Source of the DNA: Paenibacillus sabinae T27
GTDB taxonomy: Bacteria; Bacillota; Bacilli; Paenibacillales; Paenibacillaceae
Direction: 5' to 3'
Length of the DNA: 64,000 nt
NCBI RefSeq assembly: GCF_000612505.1
Contig: NZ_CP004078.1
Coordinates: 147,001 to 211,000, forward strand
In this document: positions 18,447-27,945 of the stretch, in pieces
How the letters are laid out: the number at the start of each line of letters is the position of its first letter
Position numbering within the stretch: position 1 is the stretch's first letter
Translations under genes and position numbers: made by a program
The notes under the pieces: model-generated
Told to the model about the DNA's origin: nothing
What the model saw: only the letters and a program-made list of their open reading frames with translations
Databases searched by the model: none

Positions 18447-20309
18447 CTATTTATTCTCGTTCTCACCCATGAAATGCGGCTGGAACCAGACAGTGCGGAA
18501 GTCGAGCCACCCGCAGGAATTCAGATTGATTCCCTGAATGGAGGAATGGAATCTTGTGTTGCTCTTCTTGTGCAGCAGAAACAAGACGCTGTAAGACTGG
18601 CCCAGCAGGCTCTCCAATTCATGGAGCCTCCGCCAGCGGCTGTTCCGGTCAGGGTCGGACATGACGGCCAGGGCGGAAGCAGTTACCGTCTTCAGCATGC
18701 CGGCCTCCAAGGCGGAAGGGAAGAATCCTTTTTGCAGGTATAATTCCAGATCATTAAGCTCGTCGTCGCCGAGAACAACCTCATACAGCTGGCAATCGTA
18801 CTCCGGCGAAAAGCCGGGCTCGCAGAAATCCTCCGCTGTTCGCACATGGACCTCCATGTGGATGCCGAAGTCCCGGCAGCGCCGCTGAATCCACTGGGCA
18901 TCGGCCGTATGGCGCGTATGAGTTGTCAGCCGGACCGTTTCTCCCCGATAACCGCTTTGCTCAAGAAGCCGGTAAATATCCGCTTCCTCCGTGGCCGGAT
19001 CTATTTGTTCATACAGGTCTGCGGTTGTGCCGTGCTGAGTGCGGAATCCAAGCGCCGGATAAATCCGGTTCTCGCCGAGATCCGCAATCATCTGCCTGCG
19101 GTCAATGATCAGATCCAACGCCCGGCGGAAGGCCAGGCTGTTCTGCGGTCCTTCCTTGCGGCGGTTAAAGACCAGCATGCTGCAGCCCGGCGAAATCGTC
19201 TCCACCTCGCGCCATTCGGCGTCCGGGCCGGCGCTTTTTCTCATATATCCGTTGTACACATTCTGCTCCGTGCAGGAGACGCTGGACCAATCCGGTTCCT
19301 TCAGCAGACCCGAATCCTGTTCGGACAGGAACAAGATCTCGACCCGGTCGATGTGCGGACGGCCCCGGAAATGGGAAGAGAAAGCTTCCAATATACATAC
19401 GCTATCATCATAACGCGCCAGCTTGAACGATCCGGTTCCCACCGGCTGCTTCATGAAGGCTGCTTCACCCGCCCCGCACAGATCCGCCGGAAGAATGGAG
19501 GACGCTTTGAGGGAAAGGACGTGCAGGAAAAGGTAATTGGGTTCTTTGAGCCGGATATGGACCGTCCTGCGGTCCAGCATGCGGATATCCTCGATCCCCG
19601 CGAATAACCAGCTCTGCTCGTATAGATCCGGGTTCAGCCGCAGCCGGTTGAAGGTGTAAATGACATCCTCCGCCGTTACCTCCCTACCGTGGTGGAAGCT
19701 TACGCCTTTTCTCAGATGGATGATCCATTCGCTGCAGTCCGGCGAGCTTTCCCAGAAGTGGGCGATGGAAGGCCGGAAGGTTTCGGTCACCGGGTCGTAA
19801 TCGATCAGTGTATCGTAAATATGCCCGATAATATGCGAGTCGAAGGCAAAATAGATCGAAGCGGGATCAAGCGTCACAATGAAGCGCTGCACCGGGAACC
19901 GGAGGGTATCCAGCATCGTGTCGGTAACCAGGGTCCGGGTAAAGCCCATTCCGCCGGAGAGCCATTCCAGAAACCGGTCCTTGACCTGCGCGGACTCGCC
20001 AAAACGGTCGATCAGCTCAAGCGCTCCTTTGACGTCGCCTTTTTTCGTTTGGGCTGTCGCTTCTTCAAGCAGGATATCCTGCGCATCGGCCAGAAAAGCG
20101 AGCATGGAGGAATTCCCCCGGCCAAGCCCCGGCTGCCAGCTGATCCATCCGAGATCCGACAGCTTGCGGAGAACCATTTTCACGTTGCGCGGAGTGCAGT
20201 GCCATATGTCGGCCAGCGCTTGAATCGTGGTTGGATAGGGAGTATTCAGCTCCCGGTCTACGTAGGACGATCTCAGCTCAAAAAATTGCAGAGCGGCCAG
20301 CAAAGGCAT
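18447..20309 (-). CDS. SgrR-like transcriptional regulator (HTH plus solute-binding domain family 5)
   Basis: The 620-residue protein joins an N-terminal winged-helix domain (about residues 1-110, with LADIWHCTPRNVKMVLRKL as the recognition region) to a family 5 oligopeptide/nickel-type solute-binding domain (about 160-560). There is no signal peptide or lipobox, so the binding domain works in the cytoplasm as an effector sensor, as in SgrR. The ATG at 20309 lies only two bases after AGGAGG, which is short; no better start is seen and the N-terminus fits the family. It faces away from a small ORF at 20438 and may control it or an unlinked transporter. The ligand is unknown. Confidence 0.82.
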   Translation of the reverse strand: MPLLAALQFFELRSSYVDRELNTPYPTTIQALADIWHCTPRNVKMVLRKLSDLGWISWQPGLGRGNSSMLAFLADAQDILLEEATAQTKKGDVKGALELIDRFGESAQVKDRFLEWLSGGMGFTRTLVTDTMLDTLRFPVQRFIVTLDPASIYFAFDSHIIGHIYDTLIDYDPVTETFRPSIAHFWESSPDCSEWIIHLRKGVSFHHGREVTAEDVIYTFNRLRLNPDLYEQSWLFAGIEDIRMLDRRTVHIRLKEPNYLFLHVLSLKASSILPADLCGAGEAAFMKQPVGTGSFKLARYDDSVCILEAFSSHFRGRPHIDRVEILFLSEQDSGLLKEPDWSSVSCTEQNVYNGYMRKSAGPDAEWREVETISPGCSMLVFNRRKEGPQNSLAFRRALDLIIDRRQMIADLGENRIYPALGFRTQHGTTADLYEQIDPATEEADIYRLLEQSGYRGETVRLTTHTRHTADAQWIQRRCRDFGIHMEVHVRTAEDFCEPGFSPEYDCQLYEVVLGDDELNDLELYLQKGFFPSALEAGMLKTVTASALAVMSDPDRNSRWRRLHELESLLGQSYSVLFLLHKKSNTRFHSSIQGINLNSCGWLDFRTVWFQPHFMGENENK

Positions 20310-20437
20310 AACCTCCTGTTCAATAGAAAAGGTGAAGCGATTAATTTGGATTATACCCTTTTTACCCCTTTTGGAAAAGATATACTAAAAGTAACATCCG
20401 GATGTAAGCATCCGGCAAGAAAGGGGCGGGATCACCT

Positions 20438-20614
20438 ATGATTCATCCTGTAATCGCGGAAATGCTGATGGAGAAGGACCGGCTTAAGCTTGAATCTCTG
20501 GCGGAGGGACATTGGAGAAGACAGGAGCCCGTGATCGGGAAGAGCAGGCCTGTGCGGAACGGAAAAGAGACCCTGTGGTCCCTGGCTGTGAAAAAAACGA
20601 GGAGATTGCTGTAG
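20438..20614 (+). CDS. Small protein of 58 residues, divergent from the SgrR-like gene
   Basis: This short frame starts with MIHPVIAEMLMEKDRLKLE, followed by a basic C-terminal half ending in VKKTRRLL. An AAAGGGGCGGG site is 8 nt before the ATG, a TATACT element lies at about 20379, and a good terminator lies at 20681. I do not recognise it. The divergent pairing with an SgrR-type regulator recalls the small regulated genes of that family, but that is inference. Confidence 0.5.
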   Translation: MIHPVIAEMLMEKDRLKLESLAEGHWRRQEPVIGKSRPVRNGKETLWSLAVKKTRRLL

Positions 20615-20680
20615 TGCGGCCGAAATAGGCCAGTATCCTGCAGTCCTGACTTTAGTCTCCGGAACCGGAGGCTTATTGGG

Positions 20681-20711
20681 CCATCTCGCCGCAAGGCGGG
20701 TGGCTTTTTTT
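20681..20711 (+). terminator. Rho-independent terminator
   Basis: GCCATCTCGCC and GGCGGGTGGC pair around GCAA and are followed by seven T. A smaller hairpin, CTCCGG/CCGGAG, lies just before (about 20659-20672). Confidence 0.8.
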
Positions 20712-20783
20712 GCACTCATTTTTCCTTATCATACCACTTTCGGCCTTTCAGAGTTGTATCAGACCCGGGTGTGCCGCCTTTCC

Positions 20784-20812
20784 TTGACCGCAGGGAACGC
20801 TTCTATTATAGT
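20784..20812 (+). promoter_or_regulatory. Sigma-A promoter of glcK-rapZ-yvcK-whiA
   Basis: TTGACC (20784-20789) and TATAGT (20807-20812) are spaced by exactly 17 nt, about 50 nt before the glcK start. Confidence 0.75.
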
Positions 20813-20860
20813 GGGTATCGTGGGATTTACTATTTTAGTTTAGAGAAGGTGGCTTGTTAC

Positions 20861-21811
20861 ATGTCGGAAAATATCTACGTAGGCGTGGATTTGGGCGGAA
20901 CCGCAATTAAGGTGGGCATCTGCAATGACGAAGGACATTTACTGCACACCTATGAAGGGCCTACTGGAACCCAGGACGGTGTCCATACAGTCATTGACAA
21001 CATCGAAAAGTATGTGCGCCAAATTGTCGCTGACTCACCTTATGAATGGGATCAGCTTGTCGGTGTTGGAGCGGGAGTAGCCGGTTTCACGAACATTCGT
21101 GAAGGCATTATCATTCTTGCGCCTAACATAGGATTCAGAGACGTGCCGATTCGTTCCATTTTGGAAGATCGCTTGAACAAGCCCGTCAAAATAGACAATG
21201 ACGCCAACGTGGCGGCGCTTGGGGAAGCTTGGAGCGGGGCCGGGCGCGGTATCGAGAACTGCGTATGCTATACGCTCGGAACCGGCGTTGGCGGCGGCAT
21301 TATTATAAACGGCAAAATTTATCAGGGCTTCTCCGGTCTTGCCGGTGAGCTGGGTCATATTTCCGTCGTTCCCGATCTGGAAGCGATTCAGTGCGGCTGC
21401 GGGAAGACGGGTTGTTTGGAAACCGTTTCCTCGGCAACGGGCATCATTCGCATGGCGAACGACGCCGTAGCGCGGGGCGACCGCACGACGCTTGCATCGG
21501 TAGACAAAATCGCCGCCAAAGAAGTGTTTGATGCGGCCAAAGCCGGGGACGAAGTGGCACTGCGCATCGTCAACCGTGCGGCCTTCTATCTTGGCAAGTC
21601 GATGGCGGCGGTTGCGGCCGTGCTGAATCCCGAGGTATTCATCATCGGCGGCGGCGTATCGAAGGCCGGAGAGATTCTGTTTGAAGAAATCCGCCGCGTG
21701 TACGCGCAGCTTGCCCCTGATCCGCTGCAAAAGGATGTAAAAATTATCCCAGCCCTCCTCGGCAACGATGCAGGCATCGTCGGCGCCGCCGGCCTTCTGC
21801 TGCGTTCTTAG
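20861..21811 (+). CDS. glcK: Glucokinase, ROK family
   Basis: It phosphorylates glucose with ATP to glucose 6-phosphate in the cytoplasm. It has 316 residues: the ATP-binding [11 protein letters not shown] at the N-terminus, the catalytic region [23 protein letters not shown], the substrate/zinc region GELGHISVV and the ROK zinc motif [12 protein letters not shown] chose the ATG at 20861, behind GAAGGTGG; upstream codons contain the promoter. There is no N-terminal DNA-binding domain, so it is an enzyme, not a ROK repressor. It is the first gene of a unit leading to rapZ, yvcK and whiA. Confidence 0.93.
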   Translation: MSENIYVGVDLGGTAIKVGICNDEGHLLHTYEGPTGTQDGVHTVIDNIEKYVRQIVADSPYEWDQLVGVGAGVAGFTNIREGIIILAPNIGFRDVPIRSILEDRLNKPVKIDNDANVAALGEAWSGAGRGIENCVCYTLGTGVGGGIIINGKIYQGFSGLAGELGHISVVPDLEAIQCGCGKTGCLETVSSATGIIRMANDAVARGDRTTLASVDKIAAKEVFDAAKAGDEVALRIVNRAAFYLGKSMAAVAAVLNPEVFIIGGGVSKAGEILFEEIRRVYAQLAPDPLQKDVKIIPALLGNDAGIVGAAGLLLRS

Positions 21812-21855
21812 AACCCGGAAATTATTCATACACTAATTCTAGGGAGGGAAGCTTA

Positions 21856-22755
21856 ATGACCGAAGAGGAGAAGATTCCGTCGACTGCGGCCACCCTGATC
21901 ATCATTACCGGAATGTCGGGAGCGGGCAAGACGATCGCCGTACAGAGCCTCGAAGATCTCGGATTTTTCTGCGTCGATAATCTTCCGCCCGTCCTGATTC
22001 CCAAATTTGCGGAGCTGATTGAGCAGTCCAAGGGGAAGATCGCCAAAGTGGCGCTCGTGATTGACTTGCGGGGCCGCGAGTTTTTTACCGCTCTCTCGGA
22101 ATCTCTGCATTTAATCAAGGAACAATTTACGATCGGCTGCGAGATTCTGTTTCTGGACGCCACCGATTCCGTATTGGTGCAGCGCTATAAGGAGAGCCGT
22201 CGGCGCCATCCGCTTGCTCCGAAGGGCATGCCGCTCGACGGTATCCGGCTGGAGCGCAATATGCTGCAGGAGCTCAAGGATTCGGCTACGCAGGTTATTG
22301 ATACAAGCAATATGAAGCCTGCCCAGCTCAAGGAGAAGATCGTCTCCCGCTACTCCCATTTGGGGAAAAGCATGCTTTCCGTAAATATCACTTCTTTCGG
22401 CTTCAAATACGGCATTCCAATCGACGCGGATCTTGTGTTTGACGTTCGCTTTTTGCCTAATCCGCATTATGTGGACCACCTTCGGCCACACACGGGACAA
22501 GACAGCGATGTATATGAATATGTTATGAAGTGGCCCGAGACGCAGGCGTTTCTGACGAAGCTGCTCGATATGCTGCATTTTCTCATTCCCCAATACCGCA
22601 AGGAAGGCAAATCCCAGATCATCATCGGCATCGGCTGCACGGGCGGCAAGCACCGTTCTGTGGCCATTTCTGAGTATTTGGGCAAGATGCTAGGGGTAAG
22701 CGAGACGGAAATCATATCGGTCAGCCACCGGGATGCCGAACGCGACAGGCATTAA
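21856..22755 (+). CDS. rapZ: RNase adapter / nucleotide-binding protein RapZ (YvcJ)
   Basis: It is a P-loop protein of 299 residues. The Walker A motif is GMSGAGKT at 19-26, a Walker B-like LVIDLRG follows, and the conserved C-terminal domain contains [19 protein letters not shown] and [13 protein letters not shown]. In enterobacteria RapZ binds GlcN6P and guides RNase E to GlmZ; the Bacillus homologue YvcJ binds and hydrolyses GTP, and its role is less clear. GGGAGG precedes the ATG. The order rapZ-yvcK-whiA is a hallmark of Bacillota. Confidence 0.95.
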   Translation: MTEEEKIPSTAATLIIITGMSGAGKTIAVQSLEDLGFFCVDNLPPVLIPKFAELIEQSKGKIAKVALVIDLRGREFFTALSESLHLIKEQFTIGCEILFLDATDSVLVQRYKESRRRHPLAPKGMPLDGIRLERNMLQELKDSATQVIDTSNMKPAQLKEKIVSRYSHLGKSMLSVNITSFGFKYGIPIDADLVFDVRFLPNPHYVDHLRPHTGQDSDVYEYVMKWPETQAFLTKLLDMLHFLIPQYRKEGKSQIIIGIGCTGGKHRSVAISEYLGKMLGVSETEIISVSHRDAERDRH

Positions 22756-22774
22756 GGAGAGAAGGGATCTAATC

Positions 22775-23755
22775 GTGGCTGAACAACCTGGACAGCGTCC
22801 GCGAGTCGTCGTCATGGGCGGCGGCACCGGCCTGTCCGTTATGCTTCGCGGCTTGAAAGAGAAGCCGCTGGATATTACCGCTATCGTAACGGTAGCCGAT
22901 GACGGAGGAAGCTCCGGCATTCTGCGGAGCGAGCTGCAAATGCCGCCCCCAGGCGATATCCGCAACGTATTAACCGCGATGGCCGATGTCGAGCCGCTGA
23001 TGGCCGACATTATGAAATATCGCTTCAGCAGCGGAGAAGGTCTTGCCGGACACAGTCTCGGCAATTTGATTTTGGCCGCGCTTACCGATATATCCGGCGA
23101 TTTCGTCACCGCCGTCCGCGAGCTGAGCCGGGTCTTCGCCGTAAGGGGGAGGGTGCTGCCGGCCGCCGGCGAAGCGGTGGTGCTGAGCGCGGAGATGGTA
23201 GACGGCAGCATCGTTAAGGGAGAGTCGAAGATTCCAGAAGCCGGGAACAAGATCAAGCGGGTCTTTCTGGAGCCGCCCGATGTAGAACCGCTGCCGGAGG
23301 CGCTGGAGGCGATCCGGTCCGCCGATGCGATTCTGCTCGGTCCCGGCAGCCTGTACACCAGCATTTTGCCGAATCTGCTTGTGCCGAAGCTGGCGGAGGC
23401 CGTTGTCGCCTCATGCGCGGTGAAGATGTTCATCTGCAACGTAATGACCCAACCGGGGGAAACGGATAACTACACCGTGAGCGATCATTTACAAGCCGTG
23501 TACGATCATATCGGCATGCATCTGTTCGATTATGTCGTCGTGAACAACGGCGAAATCCCGCCCGAAGTGCAGCGGAAATATGCCGAAAAAGGGGCGAGCC
23601 CCGTAGAACTGGACCAGAAGGCGATTGATGATCCGCGATATGAGCTGATTGCCGACAAGCTGGTTTTGTTCCGCACCTATTTGAGGCATGATACGGATAA
23701 ATTGAGCCATCATATTTATAAGCTCATTCAGGATTGGATAACACGAAAGAGGTGA
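22775..23755 (+). CDS. yvcK: Gluconeogenesis / cell-shape factor YvcK (MgfK)
   Basis: This 326-residue protein of the CofD-like/UPF0052 family is needed in Bacillus for growth and normal shape on gluconeogenic carbon sources and binds UDP-sugars. The nucleotide-binding start [18 protein letters not shown] and the later [11 protein letters not shown] and [15 protein letters not shown] are typical. I prefer GTG at 22775, behind AAGGGA and 20 nt after rapZ; an ATG at 22733 overlapping rapZ has no good site. It is translated between rapZ and whiA. Confidence 0.92.
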   Translation: MAEQPGQRPRVVVMGGGTGLSVMLRGLKEKPLDITAIVTVADDGGSSGILRSELQMPPPGDIRNVLTAMADVEPLMADIMKYRFSSGEGLAGHSLGNLILAALTDISGDFVTAVRELSRVFAVRGRVLPAAGEAVVLSAEMVDGSIVKGESKIPEAGNKIKRVFLEPPDVEPLPEALEAIRSADAILLGPGSLYTSILPNLLVPKLAEAVVASCAVKMFICNVMTQPGETDNYTVSDHLQAVYDHIGMHLFDYVVVNNGEIPPEVQRKYAEKGASPVELDQKAIDDPRYELIADKLVLFRTYLRHDTDKLSHHIYKLIQDWITRKR

Positions 23756-23760
23756 GAACC

Positions 23761-24690
23761 TTGTCTTTTGCGGCGCTAACCAAAAAAGAACTGACGATGG
23801 TTGAGAGCGGCCCGTGCTGCGAGAAAGCGGAAATGTCGGCGCTGATCCGGATGAATGGATCGGTGCAGCTTTCAAGCAAAAGGATCGTCCTCGACATCTC
23901 AACAGAAAATGCCGCGATTGCAAGGCGGATTTATTCCTTGCTTAAGAAATATTACCAGGTTCATACCGAGCTTCTCGTGCGTAAAAAAATGCGTTTGAAG
24001 AAAAATAACGTCTATATCGTCCGTATCCCCGCCCGCGTGCAGGAAATCCTGAACGACCTTAAAATCGTCTCGGAGGGCTTCATGTTTACGGATGGCATCG
24101 ACGAAAGCATTGTCCGCAAGAACTGCTGCAAACGCGCGTATCTGCGCGGCGCCTTTATGGCGGGCGGATCGGTGAACAACCCGGAAGGTTCGTCCTACCA
24201 TCTGGAGATCGCCTCCATGTATGAGGAGCACTGCAAGGCGCTGGTGAAGCTGGCCGGCGAGTTTCATCTCAACGCCCGCTGTATCGAGCGCAAGAAGGGA
24301 TTCATCCTCTACATCAAGGAGGGCGAGAAGATCATCGAGTTCCTCAGCCTGATCGGCGCCCACCAGGCGTTGTTCAAATTCGAGGATGTGCGTATTATGC
24401 GCGACATGCGCAACTCCGTCAACCGGATTGTGAACTGCGAGACCGCGAATCTCAACAAGACGATCAGCGCGGCAGTGCGCCAGATTGAGAACATCAAGTT
24501 TCTGGAGAAGGAAATTGGGCTTGAGAATTTGCCAGACAAGCTTCGCGAAGTGGCCGAGGTCCGCCTGTCCCATCCCGATATCAATCTGAAGGAAGTCGGC
24601 GAGATGTTGAAAGGCAACGTCAGCAAATCCGGCGTCAACCATCGGCTTCGGAAGATAGACGAGCTGGCGGAGAAGCTTCGGAGCGAATGA
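23761..24690 (+). CDS. whiA: DNA-binding protein WhiA
   Basis: WhiA is related to the sporulation regulator of Streptomyces and in Bacillus affects cell division and chromosome segregation. The 309 residues comprise an N-terminal degenerate LAGLIDADG homing-endonuclease-like fold ([20 protein letters not shown]) and a C-terminal helix-turn-helix ([20 protein letters not shown]). The start is TTG at 23761 with GAGGTG before it; the frame continues upstream into yvcK, but family alignment begins at this codon. It lies 5 nt after yvcK. Confidence 0.94.
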   Translation: MSFAALTKKELTMVESGPCCEKAEMSALIRMNGSVQLSSKRIVLDISTENAAIARRIYSLLKKYYQVHTELLVRKKMRLKKNNVYIVRIPARVQEILNDLKIVSEGFMFTDGIDESIVRKNCCKRAYLRGAFMAGGSVNNPEGSSYHLEIASMYEEHCKALVKLAGEFHLNARCIERKKGFILYIKEGEKIIEFLSLIGAHQALFKFEDVRIMRDMRNSVNRIVNCETANLNKTISAAVRQIENIKFLEKEIGLENLPDKLREVAEVRLSHPDINLKEVGEMLKGNVSKSGVNHRLRKIDELAEKLRSE

Positions 24691-24788
24691 TTATTTTTCT
24701 TCTAGTGTCGTTTAGGTTATAATGATATAATATGATAAAATTTACTGTGAAATTTTTGGGCACATCTTAATTAGGGGGTAAGCGTTTC

Positions 24789-25058
24789 ATGACAAAGCAC
24801 CCGGTAGTCGTCCGGTTGAAGACGGGGCTCCATGCTCGGCCGGCAGCGTTGTTCGTGCAGGAAGCCAACAAGTTCTCATCTGAGATTTTCGTCGAAAAAG
24901 ACGATAAAAAAGTTAACGCCAAGAGCATTATGGGGATTATGAGCCTTGCGATCAGCTCCGGCACGGAGATTTATATCAGCGCTGAAGGCGCGGATGCCGA
25001 TCAGGCCGTAACCGCGTTGACGAGCCTTGTCAGCAAGGAAGAGCTGGAGAATCAATAA
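24789..25058 (+). CDS. HPr-family phosphocarrier protein at the crh position
   Basis: The 89-residue protein is a complete HPr: it carries both the catalytic His15 (TGLHARPAALFVQ) and the regulatory Ser46 (NAKSIMGIMSL). Bacillus subtilis has Crh at this site after whiA, and Crh lacks His15. Here the protein could both take phosphate in the PTS and act as the CcpA co-regulator. Whether another ptsH exists elsewhere cannot be seen. AGGGGG stands before the ATG at 24789, AT-rich TATAAT-like sequences lie at 24718-24731, and a terminator follows. Confidence 0.93.
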   Translation: MTKHPVVVRLKTGLHARPAALFVQEANKFSSEIFVEKDDKKVNAKSIMGIMSLAISSGTEIYISAEGADADQAVTALTSLVSKEELENQ

Positions 25059-25093
25059 CAGTATTCGCAGCACAGCCCTATTTATGGTATGAC

Positions 25094-25127
25094 CAAAAAG
25101 CCCGCCTGAGGGCTTTTTTTATTTTTG
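25094..25127 (+). terminator. Terminator after the HPr gene
   Basis: AAAAAGCCC and GGGCTTTTTTT form the stem around GCCTGA, with a long T-run. Confidence 0.85.
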
Positions 25128-25209
25128 TCCCCATGCAACATTTGCCAGGCCTTCTCGTCTAGTAGGTACGATTGCAATCACGTAACTCATATGAAGGAGG
25201 ATGGCAAAA

Positions 25210-25962
25210 ATGAAGAAATGGATCAAGTCGGTCCTGTCCGTGTTTGTTGCAGGAAGCTTAATGGCGGGGGGCGTGGCGTTAAGCGGCGTATTCGATAAGC
25301 CGGAGAAGGCTTTTGCCGAAGAGGTGCAGAAAAATATCGTCAGTGTCGTTGGCAAGGGAGAACTGTCGATGAAGCCGGATATCGTCTATCTGTCGATCGG
25401 AGTCGATACTTCGGCGTCAACCGCCCAAGAGGCCCAGAAGACCAATGGAGCGAAGATTCAAAAATTGACGGTGCTGCTCAAGAATACGTGGGGCATTAGC
25501 GACAAGGATATCCAAACAAGCGAGTTCTTCGTACAGCCGAACTATACGTACAACGACAAGGAAGGCCAGCAGGTGAAGGGCTACAATGCGCATCATGTTT
25601 TGCAGGTCGCATACCGTGATCTGAACAAGGTGGGCTCGCTGCTTGATGCGGCTTCCGAGGCGGGCGCCAACAATATCGGCAATGCCCGTTTTGCGGTAGA
25701 GGACACTTCGGCGTTCGAGGCGCAGGTCATTGAGAAGGCGATGGCCAACGCCGATGTGAAAGCGGGCGCCATTGCCAAAGCCGCGAAGAGAACGCTCGGC
25801 CAGGTGCTGACCGTCAGCCAGAACGACGTCGGCGGGGGCCCGATTCTTTATGAAATGAACCAAGCGAAGTACGCCGCCGCTGACAGCGCAGGCAGCACCG
25901 CGGTTCAGCCGGGAGAAGTGAAGATTACGACCCAGCTTAACGTGATCTATCAACTGAACTAG
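25210..25962 (+). CDS. Exported SIMPL-domain (DUF541) protein
   Basis: A 250-residue secreted protein with a signal peptide: MKKWIKSV, then a hydrophobic stretch, and a cleavage site around AFA-EEV (near residue 35). The mature part is a SIMPL domain, beginning with VVGKGELSMKPDIVYLSIGV and containing the duplicated beta-alpha-beta pattern. Bacterial homologues assemble into channel-like oligomers (BP26) or have oxidative-stress roles; the function here is not known. I chose ATG 25210 over 25201 because the latter touches the AAGGAGG sequence. Confidence 0.85.
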   Translation: MKKWIKSVLSVFVAGSLMAGGVALSGVFDKPEKAFAEEVQKNIVSVVGKGELSMKPDIVYLSIGVDTSASTAQEAQKTNGAKIQKLTVLLKNTWGISDKDIQTSEFFVQPNYTYNDKEGQQVKGYNAHHVLQVAYRDLNKVGSLLDAASEAGANNIGNARFAVEDTSAFEAQVIEKAMANADVKAGAIAKAAKRTLGQVLTVSQNDVGGGPILYEMNQAKYAAADSAGSTAVQPGEVKITTQLNVIYQLN

Positions 25963-26051
25963 CAGGCCGTACAACTAACGAGATGATAAGAGGCTTTTAT
26001 CGCAAGCTTGGAGGCGAAAAGGCCTCTTTGCGTAAAAAGGAGAATGGTACC

Positions 26052-27149
26052 ATGAACAAGACGAACAAGCTTGCACGCACATGGGGAGCCGGAATGTTGG
26101 CGGCAGCGCTGCTGCTGGGCGGGACGGTTGTTTCTGCCGGAACGGGTGAAGCCGCGCCGGTCAAGGCTAAGGTTAAGGCCGGTTATTCTCTGGTTGCCTT
26201 GAAGTACAATGGAACCCTTACGATGCAGCAGGGCATTTTCCGAGAAGGAAAGCTATGGATTCCGGTGACTTTTTTGAAAAATACTCTGGGCATGCCGATC
26301 ACCTATAACAAGGCGGAGAACAGCTATACCGCCGGGCAGGGAATCCGTCAGACCAAGCTTACGGTTACCGTATACGGAATCTCAATTGCGGTTAACGGGT
26401 ATTTTATCAACGAGTATGAGGGCCGCAGCTACAATAACCGTCTTTACGTACCTTTTGGCCTGCTCAGTGATTATCTCGGCTACCGTGGTGACTTTAGCGC
26501 TTCTTCCGGCAGATTGAATATAATGAACCGGCCGCTGAACAAGGTGACGGTAACGACGGAGACGTATGCCAAGGAGATTGGGGACTCAGCCATTAGGCTG
26601 AATTATCCGCAGATTGCGGGCCTTGCGGAAGCCTCCGCGCAGAAGAGCATTAACGATACGCTAAGACAAGCCGCAATGAGCTTTGCCGAAGATGCTGACA
26701 GGGCGATTGCCGAGAAAAGCGAGCAGGACCGTCCGTATGAATTCGACTCGAATTACGTTGTGACCTATAACCAGAACGGTGTGCTGAGCCTGGTCATGGA
26801 CCAGTACGCCTACACCGGAGGCGCCCACGGCATGACGCTGCGCCAGGCCTTTACGTTTTCGCTGAAGGATGGCAAGCGCCTGCTGCTCAAAGACTTGTTC
26901 GGAGCCAATCCGAATTACAAAAAACTGCTGAACGAGAAGGTCGGCAAGCTGTTAAGGGCGGATGAAGGCTATTTTGGCGGTTTCACCGGCCTGAATACGG
27001 AGAAATATTTTTACCTTAAAGACGGCCGTGTGGTGCTCTTCTTTCAATTATATGAATATACCCCGTATGCCGCAGGCTTTCCGGAGTTTACCTTTACCTT
27101 TAATGAGCTGCTGCCGGACGGAAGCAATCCGTTCGCCCGTTTAAAATAG
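26052..27149 (+). CDS. Exported protein with copper-amine-oxidase-like stalk domain and DUF3298 (RsiV-like) domain
   Basis: It has 365 residues. A signal peptide (NKTNKLARTWGAGMLAAALL, then cleavage near ASA-like VVSAGTGEA) is followed by a copper amine oxidase N-terminal-type domain (about 40-150, with IPVTFLKNTLG and LYVPFGLLSDYLGY) and a DUF4163/DUF3298 region (about 165-360, with YTGGAHGMT, LKDLFGANPNYKKLLNE). The latter resembles the lysozyme-binding domain of RsiV, but no membrane helix or anti-sigma domain is present. AAAAGGAG precedes the ATG. The gap before it contains an imperfect inverted repeat (AGAGGC...GCCTCT) that may attenuate read-through from the SIMPL gene. Confidence 0.8.
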   Translation: MNKTNKLARTWGAGMLAAALLLGGTVVSAGTGEAAPVKAKVKAGYSLVALKYNGTLTMQQGIFREGKLWIPVTFLKNTLGMPITYNKAENSYTAGQGIRQTKLTVTVYGISIAVNGYFINEYEGRSYNNRLYVPFGLLSDYLGYRGDFSASSGRLNIMNRPLNKVTVTTETYAKEIGDSAIRLNYPQIAGLAEASAQKSINDTLRQAAMSFAEDADRAIAEKSEQDRPYEFDSNYVVTYNQNGVLSLVMDQYAYTGGAHGMTLRQAFTFSLKDGKRLLLKDLFGANPNYKKLLNEKVGKLLRADEGYFGGFTGLNTEKYFYLKDGRVVLFFQLYEYTPYAAGFPEFTFTFNELLPDGSNPFARLK

Positions 27150-27242
27150 TTGACTGAACCTGGATATTCCCCCGTTGCGAGAACGGCTTGCCGTTCATAT
27201 GCTGAATGGTGACCGAGCCATAAGCGGGGAGGGGAGAATGTC

Positions 27243-27884
27243 ATGGTTTACCACTATACGGCGATTGGCGATTCGCTGACCACCGGCTTTGGAGCAATGC
27301 CCGGAAATGGCTTTGTTCCCGTTTACCGGCGGATGTCGGAGATATCGCTCCGTACTTTTGTCGCTTATACGAACCTGGGAATCAACGGCTTGACTACAGC
27401 CGAGCTGAAGAAGCTAGTAAAATACAACCCGCTGTTTCGCCAATCACTGCGCGAGGCGGATATTATTACGATTTCGATCGGCGGCAACGACCTGATCCAT
27501 GTCGCGAAGGCGGGGGGGCAGTCCCACTTGCCGTCTTCAGTCTATCAAAAAGCCCTGAAAGAATCCGGGCGCAATTTTGCCGGTATCATGGGACAGATTC
27601 ACCAAGCGAAGGCAGGCGCCGGCAAGCCCTATATTATACGAATTGTCGGATTGTATAATCCGTATCCTACGCTGGAAGAGGCTTCAGGCTGGGTCCGGCA
27701 GTTCAACCGCCAACTGGCGCAGTATTGCAGTAAGGAATGCGGCTTTGCCGATATTTACGGAACGTTTGCCGGACACGAGCGGGAATTGCTCTCGATCGAC
27801 CATCTTCACCCGAATGGAAAAGGCTACCGCGTGATTGCCGAGCGGCTGCACTCGATGGGGTATGGAAATCTGAACTCCAATTAA
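27243..27884 (+). CDS. SGNH/GDSL-family lipase/esterase
   Basis: The 213-residue protein is a serine hydrolase of the SGNH fold: block I IGDSLTTGFGA (catalytic Ser), block III SIGGNDL (Gly and Asn), and block V DHLHPNGKGY (Asp and His). There is no clear signal peptide, so it may be cytoplasmic, though its neighbours are exported. It resembles Bacillus YpmR/YbjA-like esterases acting on acyl esters of unknown identity. GGGGAGGGG is before the ATG, and the gene ends at a bidirectional terminator. Confidence 0.85.
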   Translation: MVYHYTAIGDSLTTGFGAMPGNGFVPVYRRMSEISLRTFVAYTNLGINGLTTAELKKLVKYNPLFRQSLREADIITISIGGNDLIHVAKAGGQSHLPSSVYQKALKESGRNFAGIMGQIHQAKAGAGKPYIIRIVGLYNPYPTLEEASGWVRQFNRQLAQYCSKECGFADIYGTFAGHERELLSIDHLHPNGKGYRVIAERLHSMGYGNLNSN

Positions 27885-27890
27885 CAACAC

Positions 27891-27937
27891 AAAACACCCT
27901 TTGCCCACAATTGTGAACAAAGGGTGTTTGCATTTTT
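27891..27937. terminator. Bidirectional terminator between the SGNH gene and clpP
   Basis: AAACACCCTTTG and CAAAGGGTGTTT pair with an extra inner CACAATTGTG stem; T-rich sequence flanks it on both strands. The two genes converge on it. Confidence 0.8.
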
Positions 27938-27945
27938 ATGGAAGA

